Assembly: GCF_002355635.1 (NCBI RefSeq)
Contig: NZ_AP017558.1
Coordinates: 2,294,001-2,358,000 of the forward strand
DNA: 64,000 nt
Source: Halopenitus persicus
GTDB taxonomy: Archaea > Halobacteriota > Halobacteria > Halobacteriales > Haloferacaceae
Direction of reading: 5' to 3'
Shown: one piece after another, positions 25,162-33,789 of the stretch
How positions within the stretch are numbered: the first letter of the stretch is position 1
Layout of the letters: the number at the start of each line of letters is the position of its first letter
Translations under genes and position numbers: made by a program
The notes under the pieces: generated by a model
Seen by the model: only the letters and a program-made list of their open reading frames with translations
Told to the model about the DNA's origin: nothing
The model's database searches: none

Positions 25162-26432
25162 CCGAACCAACCACGCCAGCCCCCGGTACCGCCGCCGACC
25201 GGTTCGACCCGGTCGCGTTCCTCGAGGCGGCGGTCCGTCATCCCTCCCACGAAGACGTCGACGATATGCGCGCGTTCCTCGTCGAGACGCTGGCCGACTA
25301 CGGCGTCGAGGCGACCGTCGACGACGCCGGCAACGTCCTCGCGAGCAAACACGGAGCCGCTCCCGACGCCGGCCCACACGTGGTCTGTAACACCCACATC
25401 GACACGGTGACGCCGCACGTCCCGTTCGAGCGCGATCGGGATGCAACGGTCGAGGGCGAATCCGGCGTCGACGTGATTCGTGGTCGCGGATCCTGTGACG
25501 CCAAGGGGCCGCTCGCGGCGCTGCTCGTCGGCTTTCTCGCGACCGACCCCGACCGCGGGCGGCTCACCCTCGCGATCACGCCCGACGAGGAGGTTCACTC
25601 CCTCGGGGCCGCCGCGCTCACCGGCGGGCTCGAGAGGGCCGCGGACGACTCCCGGGGCTCCGTGAACGAACTCGACGGCGACCTGTATCTCGTCGGCGAG
25701 CCGACCGGCCTCGACGTCTGTACGGCGGCAAAGGGCCGGTTCGAGGGAACGATCGAGCTGTCCGGCGAGACGGCTCACGCCGCCGAGGACGCGGGCGCCA
25801 ACGCGGTGGCGGCGGCGGAGCAAGCGTTGGCCGCCGTCCGCGGGTTCGACGCGGACCGCGCCCCGCACGCGCAGCTCGGCCCGGCGCGGCTCACGCCGAC
25901 CGTGATCGAGGGCGGCGGCGCGACCAACCAGGTCCCCGACCGGTGTGCGATCGTCGTCGACCGGCGGTCGATCCCCCCCGAAACGGCCGCGGGATTCCGC
26001 GAGTCCCTCGAGCGCGACGTCCGGACGACCGTCTCCGAGGACGTCGGCGTGGCGTTCGATCTCACCGACCGCGAGTCGCCGTTCCTCGAGGCCTTCGCGA
26101 CCGATCCCGACCACGAGCTCGTCCGCCTGCTCGCCGACTCGGTCGCGGCGACGCGTCCGGAGGCCGTGGCCGACCGCGACCGTGAAGGTCGCTCCGGCCA
26201 CGAGGCCCACCGCGGCGGCGCCGTCCGCCCCTTCTCGGCCGCGACCGAGGCCTCCTACTTCGCGCCAGCCCCAACCGTGGTCTTCGGGCCGGGCGACCTG
26301 GCGGACGCCGACGGCGCGGTGGCCCACGCCGACCGCGAGTACGTCCGCGTGCGTGAGGTCGAGTGGGCGGGCGATGCGGTCAAGCGAACGTTGTCGGGAC
26401 TGCTCGAGGGGGGGTCGTCCGTGCCAGTATAA
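25158..26432 (+). CDS. dapE: Succinyl-diaminopimelate desuccinylase-like M20 peptidase
   Basis: 424 residues. M20 metallopeptidase signatures are present: VVCNTHIDTV, GSCDAKGPLAALLVG, ITPDEEVHSLG and YLVGEPTGLDV. In this operon it should remove the succinyl group from N-succinyl-LL-diaminopimelate, completing the succinylase route. Last gene of the run and overlapping dapF by 4 bp. M20 enzymes are easily misassigned (ArgE, carboxypeptidase), and the call rests on gene context as much as sequence. Confidence 0.88.
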   Translation: MTEPTTPAPGTAADRFDPVAFLEAAVRHPSHEDVDDMRAFLVETLADYGVEATVDDAGNVLASKHGAAPDAGPHVVCNTHIDTVTPHVPFERDRDATVEGESGVDVIRGRGSCDAKGPLAALLVGFLATDPDRGRLTLAITPDEEVHSLGAAALTGGLERAADDSRGSVNELDGDLYLVGEPTGLDVCTAAKGRFEGTIELSGETAHAAEDAGANAVAAAEQALAAVRGFDADRAPHAQLGPARLTPTVIEGGGATNQVPDRCAIVVDRRSIPPETAAGFRESLERDVRTTVSEDVGVAFDLTDRESPFLEAFATDPDHELVRLLADSVAATRPEAVADRDREGRSGHEAHRGGAVRPFSAATEASYFAPAPTVVFGPGDLADADGAVAHADREYVRVREVEWAGDAVKRTLSGLLEGGSSVPV

Positions 26433-26551
26433 AAGCGGACAGGTCGATCGAACGATGCTGCCGAGGTCGGCGTCGACCGATGCCATCGAGTCGGGCCGAA
26501 CGAATGAGGCCGCCGAGTGCGGCGATCGCTCCGACTCGGGTTTAAATATCT

Positions 26552-27562
26552 TTACGCCGCGAACTTCCGCTCGAGGAACGCGACGAGCAGGTTCGCCGCC
26601 AGCCGCGAGGTGTTCCCGGCCGGGTCGTAGTCCGGAGCGACCTCCATCAGGTCGACCGCGCCGACGGCGTCGTGGTCGCCGAGGACCTCCATCGCGGTCA
26701 GCGCCTGCGAGGCCGAGAGGCCCGCCGGCTCGGGGGTGCCCGTTCCGGGCGCCACGCTCGGGTCGACGGAGTCGATGTCGAAGGTGACGTAGACCGCGTC
26801 GGTCCCGTCGGCGGCGGCCGCGACCGCGTCGCGGATCACGGCGTCCATCCCGCGCTCCTCGACCTCGGGCATCGCGAACAGGTTGAGCCCGGTCTCCTCG
26901 GCGAACTCGAAGAATGCGGGCGACTCGTAGCCGCGAATGGCGACCTGACTCACGTTCTCGTAGCTCGTGTACTGCGAGTCCGCCATCAGGTTCGTGCTCG
27001 AGCCGTGGAACTCGCGGCCGAAGATCGGGCTCTCGGAGACGGTGTCGGTGTGGGCGTCGATCTGGACGAGGCCGACGCTGTCGTGGCCCGCGCCCTCGGC
27101 GAAGCCGCGGAAGGCGGGATAGGTGCAGTAGTGGTCCCCGCCGATCAGGACCGGAAACGCGCGCTCCGCGACGGTCGCGACGTGGGCCGTGATGCTCTCG
27201 GCGGTCGTTTCCTGATCCATCGGAAACACCGGCACGTCGCCACAGTCGGCGACCGAGAGCGCGTCGAAGTCGACGTCCTCGCCCGTCCGCATGTTCGTCA
27301 GGCCGCCCTTGTATCCGGAGAGGTAGTCCCACCAGCCGCTGGCCTCCCGAACCGCACGCGGTCCGTACCGCGTTCCCGGCCGGTTGCTGACCGCCGAGTC
27401 GTACGGCACGCCGAGGACGCCGGCGTCGTAGCCCGCGACGTCCTCCACGTTTCGGTGGTCGGCCTTCAGAAAGGTCGGAATGCCCGCATACGCGAACTCG
27501 ATCGACGAGGCGGGGTGCTCGCTGCGGAAGCGGCCTGCAGGGGTCCCGGGCCCGTCGGTCAT
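26552..27562 (-). CDS. speB: Agmatinase-type ureohydrolase
   Basis: 336 residues from ATG 27562; the open frame upstream is not protein-like. Binuclear manganese sites are complete: VLIGGDHYCTYP, QIDAHTDT and TFDIDSVDPSVAPGTGTPEP. The family cleaves agmatine or another guanidino compound to urea and an amine. It is divergent from an NrpR-type nitrogen regulator (227-bp gap), which suggests a role in nitrogen supply. Exact substrate (agmatine versus guanidinobutyrate or similar) cannot be decided here. Confidence 0.85.
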   Translation of the reverse strand: MTDGPGTPAGRFRSEHPASSIEFAYAGIPTFLKADHRNVEDVAGYDAGVLGVPYDSAVSNRPGTRYGPRAVREASGWWDYLSGYKGGLTNMRTGEDVDFDALSVADCGDVPVFPMDQETTAESITAHVATVAERAFPVLIGGDHYCTYPAFRGFAEGAGHDSVGLVQIDAHTDTVSESPIFGREFHGSSTNLMADSQYTSYENVSQVAIRGYESPAFFEFAEETGLNLFAMPEVEERGMDAVIRDAVAAAADGTDAVYVTFDIDSVDPSVAPGTGTPEPAGLSASQALTAMEVLGDHDAVGAVDLMEVAPDYDPAGNTSRLAANLLVAFLERKFAA

Positions 27563-27789
27563 GCGGATCCCCCCGAAACGGGTCGGGTCGGACCACGCGC
27601 TGCCGGCCGGATCGGTCGGTGGTGGCGTTGCATCCCGCTCGCGTCGGGTCGGTCCGCCGTGGGATCGGCGGTCCCGTGTGCGTTTGCGCGCATTGGTGGA
27701 AGTACAATGCCACCATCCGTGTGGGTGGCGCATAAAGCTTCCTGGTGGGCCGTCCGAGACCGTCGGTGTCTTGTAGGACGTGGCCGTGG

Positions 27790-28941
27790 ATGACGACGAT
27801 GGAGCCCGACCTCGACAGGCGGACCTACGACCTGCTCTGGCTCGTGGATCGCCACGAGCCGGTCGGGAGCATCCGGCTCGTCGAACTGATGCGCCAGCAC
27901 GGCTACTCGATCACCGGCCGGACGATCCGGCTCACGCTCGCCGACCTCGACGAGGCGGGGCTCACCGAGAAGGTTCCCGGAAAGGGTCGGCGACTCACTG
28001 CGGCGGGGCACGCCGAGCTCGACCGTGGGAACGTCAGCAACCGGCTCGACCGCGTTCGGTCGCGCATCGCGACACTGCGGAGCCGGGTGACCTACGACCC
28101 GCTCGAGGACGCGGGGACCCTCATCGTCTCGAGCGCGCTCGTCGATGCGGTCGATCTCGAGCCGGCGCTCGAGACGGTTCGAGCGTTGCACGCGAGCCCG
28201 TTTGGTCCCTTTCCCGCGGCGGTCGAGCCGGCCGGTCCCGACGGCTCGGACGATGACGACGCCGATCGTTACCGGATCCTTGCCCCCTCGAGTCTCACCC
28301 TCGACGGGACCCTCGTTTCACACGGGATCGAAACCGACCTGCGAACCGCTGGGGTTGCGGCCTACACGCGGTCATCGACCCGACCCGACGACGTCGATGC
28401 GGACGATGCCGAAACCGAGGCGGACAATGCTGAGGCGGACGATCCCGAGAATGACGCGGACGATGCCGAAGCGGACGATCGCCGAGGCGGAACGATCGAC
28501 CGATACGTCGACGTGATCAGCGGCGAGGACGCCTCGGTGGACGTCCTCTCGCTGTTCGTGGAGGCGGACCGCAGCGACGTGGCGCCGATCCTGGAGGGAG
28601 CCGACCGGGGAGTCGTCGTGGTCGACTACCGCGAATTCCCGCTCACGCGCTTCGAGGAGGCCCGCGATCTCGCCCTCGCGACGCGTGACGCGCTCGGCGG
28701 CGTGATCGACGTCCGCCGTCCCCGCGAAGGCGGTCCCTTCCCTCTCGGACCGCCGGGCTGGGAGTTCGCGGCCGCGACCTACGGCGGAACCGGCGAGCTC
28801 GCCATCGCGGCGCTGTCCGAACGCGAACTCTCGACCGACTGGGAGACCTTGTACGGCACCGTCGACCGGGAGCGGCTCGGCCCGATCGACCAGTTCGGTC
28901 CCGACGGGGTGCTCGACGTCGGCGGTTCCGAACCGCGGTGA
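27790..28941 (+). CDS. NrpR-type nitrogen regulator, single effector domain
   Basis: 383 residues from ATG 27790. An N-terminal winged helix (about 5-70; RRTYDLLWLVDRHEPVGSIR, then GYSITGRTIRLTLADLDEAGL) is followed by one NrpR effector domain with LDGTLVSHGIETDLRTAGV and VVVDYREFPLTRFEEAR. NrpR proteins in methanogens repress nitrogen genes unless 2-oxoglutarate is bound. A 30-residue Asp/Ala/Glu insertion (about 200-235) interrupts the effector domain. Neighbours are a divergent ureohydrolase and a symporter, both plausible targets. Confidence 0.8.
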   Translation: MTTMEPDLDRRTYDLLWLVDRHEPVGSIRLVELMRQHGYSITGRTIRLTLADLDEAGLTEKVPGKGRRLTAAGHAELDRGNVSNRLDRVRSRIATLRSRVTYDPLEDAGTLIVSSALVDAVDLEPALETVRALHASPFGPFPAAVEPAGPDGSDDDDADRYRILAPSSLTLDGTLVSHGIETDLRTAGVAAYTRSSTRPDDVDADDAETEADNAEADDPENDADDAEADDRRGGTIDRYVDVISGEDASVDVLSLFVEADRSDVAPILEGADRGVVVVDYREFPLTRFEEARDLALATRDALGGVIDVRRPREGGPFPLGPPGWEFAAATYGGTGELAIAALSERELSTDWETLYGTVDRERLGPIDQFGPDGVLDVGGSEPR

Positions 28942-29030
28942 CGTCGACCCGGAACGAAGGCTGCCGGAACACCGATCGATTCACGGTGTCGCCGTTCTCG
29001 TCGCCGTATCACCGACGTCGCCGGCGTGAA

Positions 29031-29150
29031 CCGACGAGCGTATCGTATACCATCAACGAGCGCGTCGTACCATCAACGAGCGTGTCGTACTATCTACGAG
29101 CGCGTCGTGCCATCGACGAGCGCGTTTTGCCATCGATGAGCGTATCGTGA
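29031..29150. repeat. 20-bp tandem repeat, six diverged copies
   Basis: Six units of exactly 20 bp (29031, 29051, 29071, 29091, 29111, 29131), consensus CATCAACGAGCGCGTCGTAC. Copies differ by a few substitutions but never in length. The array lies between the NrpR-type gene and the symporter, about 55 bp before the symporter start. Confidence 0.9.
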
Positions 29151-29204
29151 CGAACCCGTCACGGAGCGAAACGCTTACAACGCATATGGTGGCAAGGACT
29201 TTCC

Positions 29205-30638
29205 ATGTCATTGGTCGGCATTGACTTCGGCATCATCGTGCTCTACATGATCGGCCTGCTGGGCGTCGGCTACTGGGGATACCGGCGGTCGGACACCCTC
29301 GACGATTACCTGGTCGCCGGGCGGGACATCCCGATCTGGATGTACGTGCCGGTGATGTCCGCGGTCATCCTCGGCGGCGCGTCGACGATCGGCGGCGGCG
29401 GACTGGGGTATCAACACGGCGTCTCGGGCGCGTGGCTCGTCGTCTGGCTCGGGCTGGGGGTCGCGGCGGTCGGGTTCCTGATCTCGACCGAGCTCGCGAA
29501 CCTCAAGGCGTACACGCTGGGGGAGATCCTCGAGCGGCGCTTCGACACGTACTCGGCGACCGTCGGCGCTGTCGTCGCCGGCATCTACGCGCTGACGATC
29601 GCGATCACGCAGGTGATCTCGATCGGCACGGTCCTGACGGCGCTGCTCGACTACGAGTTGAACGCGATGATCCTCGTGGCCGGGGTCATCGTCATCGGAT
29701 ACACCGCGCTCGGCGGGATGTTCTCGGTCACGATCACCGACTTCGTCCAGTGGATCATCATGACGGTCGGCGTCTTCCTGTTCGCGCTCCCACTCGGCCT
29801 GCTCGAGGTCGGCGGGATCTCGGGGCTGACCGCCGAGCTCGACCCCTCCTACTTCAGCCCGACCGGCATCGGGATCGAGACGGTGATCAGCTACTTCCTG
29901 CTCTACTTCCTGGGGATCATGATCGGACAGGACATCTGGCAGCGCGTCTTCACCGCCGACAGCCCCGAGACGGCCCGGATCGGGAACATCGCCACGGGCG
30001 CGTACGCGGTCGTCTACGGGATCGCGACCGCGGTGCTCGGGATGATCGCGCTGGTGCTGTTCCCCGCGCTCGAGAACCCGGACCTCGCGCTGCCGCAGCT
30101 GGTCCTCGAGACGGTTCCCACCGGCCTCTCGGGGCTCATCCTCGCCGGTTTCATCTCGGCGATGATGTCCACCGCCGACTCGGCGCTGCTGGCCTCGAGC
30201 ACGCTGTTCACCAACGACGTCTACAAGCGGTTCATCGACCCCGACGCCAGCGAGCAGCGGTACACGTGGGTCTCCCGGGTCGGGATCCTCGTCCTCGGCG
30301 TCGGGATGATCGGCGTGGCGATCCTCATCGGTGACGTCGTCAACGCGCTCACGCTCGCGTACAACCTGCTGACGGGCGCGATCTTCGTGCCCCTGATGGC
30401 GGCGTTCTTCTGGCGCGGCGGGACCTGGCAGGGTGCCATCACGGCCATCCTCGGCAGCTCCGTCGTCGTCGTGGCGACGATGGCCGTCTACGGCTTCGGC
30501 TCGAACCGGCCGATCATCTACGGGCTCGTCGCCAGCCTCGTGCTCTTCGTGGGCGTCAGCCTGGTCACCGGCCCGCCGCCGCGCGAGAAGCTCGAGGCCT
30601 GGCTCGAGAGCATCTCCGACGAACCGTCGCTCGAGTAA
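29205..30638 (+). CDS. Sodium:solute symporter family transporter
   Basis: 477 residues with about 13 hydrophobic segments. The SSS fold is recognisable from DYLVAGRDIPIWMYVPVMSA, GASTIGGGGLGYQHG, YTALGGMFSVTITDFVQ (the sodium-site region) and ISAMMSTADSALLASSTL. Family members take up sugars, amino acids, urea, pantothenate and similar solutes with sodium. With an NrpR-type regulator and a ureohydrolase nearby, a nitrogenous solute is a reasonable guess but unproved. Confidence 0.85.
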   Translation: MSLVGIDFGIIVLYMIGLLGVGYWGYRRSDTLDDYLVAGRDIPIWMYVPVMSAVILGGASTIGGGGLGYQHGVSGAWLVVWLGLGVAAVGFLISTELANLKAYTLGEILERRFDTYSATVGAVVAGIYALTIAITQVISIGTVLTALLDYELNAMILVAGVIVIGYTALGGMFSVTITDFVQWIIMTVGVFLFALPLGLLEVGGISGLTAELDPSYFSPTGIGIETVISYFLLYFLGIMIGQDIWQRVFTADSPETARIGNIATGAYAVVYGIATAVLGMIALVLFPALENPDLALPQLVLETVPTGLSGLILAGFISAMMSTADSALLASSTLFTNDVYKRFIDPDASEQRYTWVSRVGILVLGVGMIGVAILIGDVVNALTLAYNLLTGAIFVPLMAAFFWRGGTWQGAITAILGSSVVVVATMAVYGFGSNRPIIYGLVASLVLFVGVSLVTGPPPREKLEAWLESISDEPSLE

Positions 30639-30723
30639 CCGCGTCTCGATAACGCCGGGAACATCCACCGGCCGTCCGCACGATCCGGACGTTTCTCACA
30701 CGGGGCCCTCCAAAGGGGCGCGT

Positions 30724-31401
30724 ATGACCGACCGATCCGACGCATATCGCGACCTCTCACAGCCCATCGAGGCCGGCATGCCGACTTTTCCCGGCGACCC
30801 GCCGGTCGAACTCGCGCCGACCGCGACGATCGACGCGGACGGGGCGGCCGTCCACGAGCTCCACTGTGGCAGCCACACCGGCACCCACATCGACGCGCCG
30901 AGCCACACCGAACCCGGCGGGCAGGACCTCGACGATCGCCCGATCGGCGAGTACGTCTTCGACGCCCGGTTCCTCGACGTCACGCCCTGTACGGATCGCG
31001 GCGAAATCGGGGTCGACGCCCTTCCGGGTCACGCCGCCCTCGACGACGCCGATATCCTCGTGGTCCGAACCGGCTGGGACGCCCACTGGAACGACGATCG
31101 CTACCGCGACCATCCCTACCTGTCGTCGTCGGCAGCGCGGCGGCTCCGGGAGGCCGGGTGCGGCGTCGCGGTCGATGCGCTCAATCCGGACCCAACGTCC
31201 TCCGAGAACGCCGATGCGGACGAGCCGGAGGGCCTACCGGTCCACCACGCGCTCCTCGGCGCCGATCTCCCGATCCTCGAGAACCTCACGAACCTGTCGG
31301 GGCTCCCCGACAGGTTCACCCTGTACGCGTTCCCGCTTCCGCTGAGAGAGTGCGACGGCGCACCCGTGCGTGCGGTCGCGTTCGTGGACCGGGCACCGTA
31401 G
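30724..31401 (+). CDS. Cyclase family protein (kynurenine formamidase-like)
   Basis: 225 residues. The family metal motif HTGTHIDAPSH is at 51-61, with DLSQPIEAGMPTFPGDPP at the start and ILVVRTGWDAHW in the middle. The family (PF04199) includes kynurenine formamidase and several metal-dependent hydrolases. It follows the symporter by 85 bp on the same strand and may act on the imported compound. Its TAG stop is the first part of a 23-bp tandem array. Confidence 0.82.
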   Translation: MTDRSDAYRDLSQPIEAGMPTFPGDPPVELAPTATIDADGAAVHELHCGSHTGTHIDAPSHTEPGGQDLDDRPIGEYVFDARFLDVTPCTDRGEIGVDALPGHAALDDADILVVRTGWDAHWNDDRYRDHPYLSSSAARRLREAGCGVAVDALNPDPTSSENADADEPEGLPVHHALLGADLPILENLTNLSGLPDRFTLYAFPLPLRECDGAPVRAVAFVDRAP

Positions 31402-31579
31402 GCTGATCGTCGAACGTCCCGTAGGCCGATCGTCGAACGTCCCGTAGGCCGATCGTCGAACGTCCCGTAGGCCGATCGTCGAACGTCCCGTAGGCCGATC
31501 GTCGAACGTCCCGTAGGCCGATCGTCGAACGTCCCGTAGGCCGATCGTCGAACGTCCCGTAGGCCGATCGTCGAACGTC
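31396..31579. repeat. 23-bp tandem repeat, eight copies, starting in the cyclase stop codon
   Basis: Copies begin every 23 bp from 31396 to 31557. The unit starts CCGTAGGCCGATCGTCGAAC. The first copy overlaps the last two codons of the cyclase (CCG TAG) and differs by one base (CTGATCG for CCGATCG); the other seven are identical. The extremely uniform copies indicate recent expansion. Confidence 0.95.
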
Positions 31580-31644
31580 CGCGTCACGGGATCGTACGGT
31601 ACCCTCGGATCTCTCCCGTAGCGACGTCATCCTGACGAACGGTA

Positions 31645-31651
31645 GCTATAT
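31645..31651 (+). promoter_or_regulatory. TATA-like box of the DapB-like dehydrogenase
   Basis: GCTATAT is centred 28 bp before the GTG at 31676, which favours that codon as start over the in-frame GTG at 31652. Confidence 0.45.
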
Positions 31652-31675
31652 GTGACGGATCGACGATGGCCATGT

Positions 31676-32743
31676 GTGTTCGAACGCGAACAACCGGTAC
31701 GCGTAGTGCAATGTGGCATCGGTGCGATGGGACAGGAGATGCTCCGGATGCTGGCCGACGACCCCGGCGTGGTCGTCGTCGGAGCAGTCGACACCGACCC
31801 CGGAAAGGTCGGGCGAGACGCCGGCGACGTCGCCGGCATCGACGACGTGGGCGTCGACGTGGTCGACGATCTGACCGCGACGCTGGCGGCCACCGAACCC
31901 GACGCCGTTTGTTTGGCGACTGCGGACGCCGCGGCCGAAGCGATGCTGGACGATCTCCTGGCCTGCCTGCGCGCCGGGGCGGACGTCGTGTCCTCGAACG
32001 GCGGATTCTTCTACCCGTATCACACCCATCCGGTGCTCGCACGGAAGGTCGACCGCGTGGCGAAAAAGAACGACGCGTCGGTACTCTGTACCGGCCTCAA
32101 CCCCGGGTTCGCACTCGATACCCTGGTGGTCGCGCTGACGGCCGTCTCGGAGTCCATCGACGGTATCGAGGCCAGTCGCACCGTCGACTTCTCGCCGTAC
32201 GGTGCCGGCGTGCTCGAGCCGGGGGGATTCGGGTTGGAGCCCGACGAGTGGGAGCGCCGGCGCGACGCCGACGAGTTGGCGGGCCACGAGTCCTTCGCGG
32301 CGCAGATTCGGACGATCGCCGACGGCGTCGGTCTCGAACTCGACGAGGTAGTCGAACGGGAGTTCGATCCGTTCATCGCCGACGAGCGTCGTCCCGTCTC
32401 GAGCGCCTATCCCGACGTCGAGGCCGGAGCGGTGGCCGGGTTCCGACAGACGTATGCGGGCGTCGTCGACGGCGACGACGTCGTGACGCTCTCGTTGGCC
32501 GCCGTCGTCGACCCCGAGGCATCGGAGCTCGAGGGCGGCGACCGCATCGCCGTTCGGGGCGTCCCCGACACGACCGTCACGACCGAGGAGCCCTTCGAGC
32601 CGGGTCCGACGACGTGGGCGACGGTCGTCAACGCGCTACCAAGCGTTCTGAACGCCGATCCGGGCCTCAAAACGATGCTGGACCTGCCGGTGCCGTCGGC
32701 ATCGCTCGGCGACGTGCGGAAGTTCGTCAGCTCCGACCGCTGA
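31676..32743 (+). CDS. NAD(P)-dependent dehydrogenase, DapB-like/diaminopentanoate dehydrogenase type
   Basis: 355 residues. An N-terminal Rossmann domain VQCGIGAMGQEMLRML (11-26) is followed by a DapB-type C-terminal domain (LCTGLNPGFALDTLVVAL, then TVDFSPYGAG). The length and motif order match the 2,4-diaminopentanoate dehydrogenase-like family rather than true DapB, which is encoded at 20744. Such enzymes act on amino or diamino acids; the substrate here is unknown. It stands between the cyclase array and the ECF transporter. Confidence 0.7.
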   Translation: MFEREQPVRVVQCGIGAMGQEMLRMLADDPGVVVVGAVDTDPGKVGRDAGDVAGIDDVGVDVVDDLTATLAATEPDAVCLATADAAAEAMLDDLLACLRAGADVVSSNGGFFYPYHTHPVLARKVDRVAKKNDASVLCTGLNPGFALDTLVVALTAVSESIDGIEASRTVDFSPYGAGVLEPGGFGLEPDEWERRRDADELAGHESFAAQIRTIADGVGLELDEVVEREFDPFIADERRPVSSAYPDVEAGAVAGFRQTYAGVVDGDDVVTLSLAAVVDPEASELEGGDRIAVRGVPDTTVTTEEPFEPGPTTWATVVNALPSVLNADPGLKTMLDLPVPSASLGDVRKFVSSDR

Positions 32744-32860
32744 CGAATCCGACCGACACGTGTGGGAATCCCCGTCGCCGACGGAGACCGGCCGTCCAGG
32801 ATCCGGGACGCGTGCCGTCCACCGATCAGCTTATGGTTCTTCCTCGTAACCTCTCGGCCG

Positions 32861-33667
32861 ATGCGCGAAATATTCACGATGTGGCGTGACACGCGGATGA
32901 TCATGCTCGTCGCCGTGGTCGCGGCGGTGTACGCGGCGGTACTCATCCCGTTCCAGACCTTTCAGATCATTCCCGGCATCACCAGCATTCGGCCGGCGAA
33001 CGTCTTCCCCGTCATCTTCGGGATCATGTTCGGTCCCGCGGCGGCGTGGGGGTCGGCTATCGGGAACCTGATCGGCGACATCTTCGGCGGGACCTTCGGC
33101 CCCGGCAGCGTCGGCGGGTTCGTCGGGAACTTCACGTTCGGCCTGATCGGCTACAAGCTGTGGGGCAACCTCACCCCGCTGTCCTCGCGGGTCGAGCCCG
33201 ACTTCCGCGAGAACGCCGGCGTCCAGCTGGTCGAGTACGCCGTCATCGCGATCGCCGCCTCCGCGGCGTGTGCGGTCATCATCGCGTGGGTCGTCGACCT
33301 TCTGGGGCTCGTTCCCTTCGCGGTCCTCGGACCGACGATCCTGATCAACAACTCGATCGCCGCGATCGTGCTCGGTCCGCCGCTTTTGTACCTGACGTAC
33401 CCGCGGCTCAAGGAGATGGGACTGCTCTATCCCGACCTGCTCCGTTCGGAGGACCTCTCCAGCGCCGGGTCGAACCTGAACCCCATCGCGGCGTGGGGAC
33501 TGGTCGTCGTGCCGCTGGTCTGGCTCGGCGTCGGGTTCCTCCTCAGCACGGGCGCCGGCGCCGGCCTCACGAGCGTCACCGCGCTCGGCGCGGTCGGCAT
33601 TCTGGTCCTCGCCGCCTGCGCGGTCATCGTGGGCGAGCGGCTCTCGACGATCGTCGGTCGCGTCTGA
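32861..33667 (+). CDS. ECF transporter substrate-binding S component
   Basis: 268 residues from ATG 32861 with about six membrane helices. The stretch IRPANVFPVIFGIMFGPAAA and GNLIGDIFGGTFGPGSVGGF matches ECF S components of the QueT/HmpT-like group, which bind vitamins or their precursors. It is followed on the same strand by the fused ATPase and the T component, making a complete importer. No S-component signature that fixes the ligand is visible. Confidence 0.82.
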   Translation: MREIFTMWRDTRMIMLVAVVAAVYAAVLIPFQTFQIIPGITSIRPANVFPVIFGIMFGPAAAWGSAIGNLIGDIFGGTFGPGSVGGFVGNFTFGLIGYKLWGNLTPLSSRVEPDFRENAGVQLVEYAVIAIAASAACAVIIAWVVDLLGLVPFAVLGPTILINNSIAAIVLGPPLLYLTYPRLKEMGLLYPDLLRSEDLSSAGSNLNPIAAWGLVVVPLVWLGVGFLLSTGAGAGLTSVTALGAVGILVLAACAVIVGERLSTIVGRV

Positions 33668-33789
33668 TCCGGGCTTTGACGGACGTTGCCGTCGAGCCCC
33701 GCTGACCGCCGACCGTGGTCGGCGCCGGCCCGACGATCGATCCGAGTCGAAACAGCTACCCGGGCGGCCTCGTTTTGGACAGATATCCA

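Noticed and set aside
24162-27716. A 1,184-codon minus-strand frame across dapF, dapE and the agmatinase gene
   Set aside because: It crosses three genes with clear family motifs in other frames and its product is low-complexity Arg/Ser sequence.
31396-31579. Possible CRISPR array (eight evenly spaced repeats)
   Set aside because: Units are head-to-tail 23-bp copies without spacers; no cas genes nearby.
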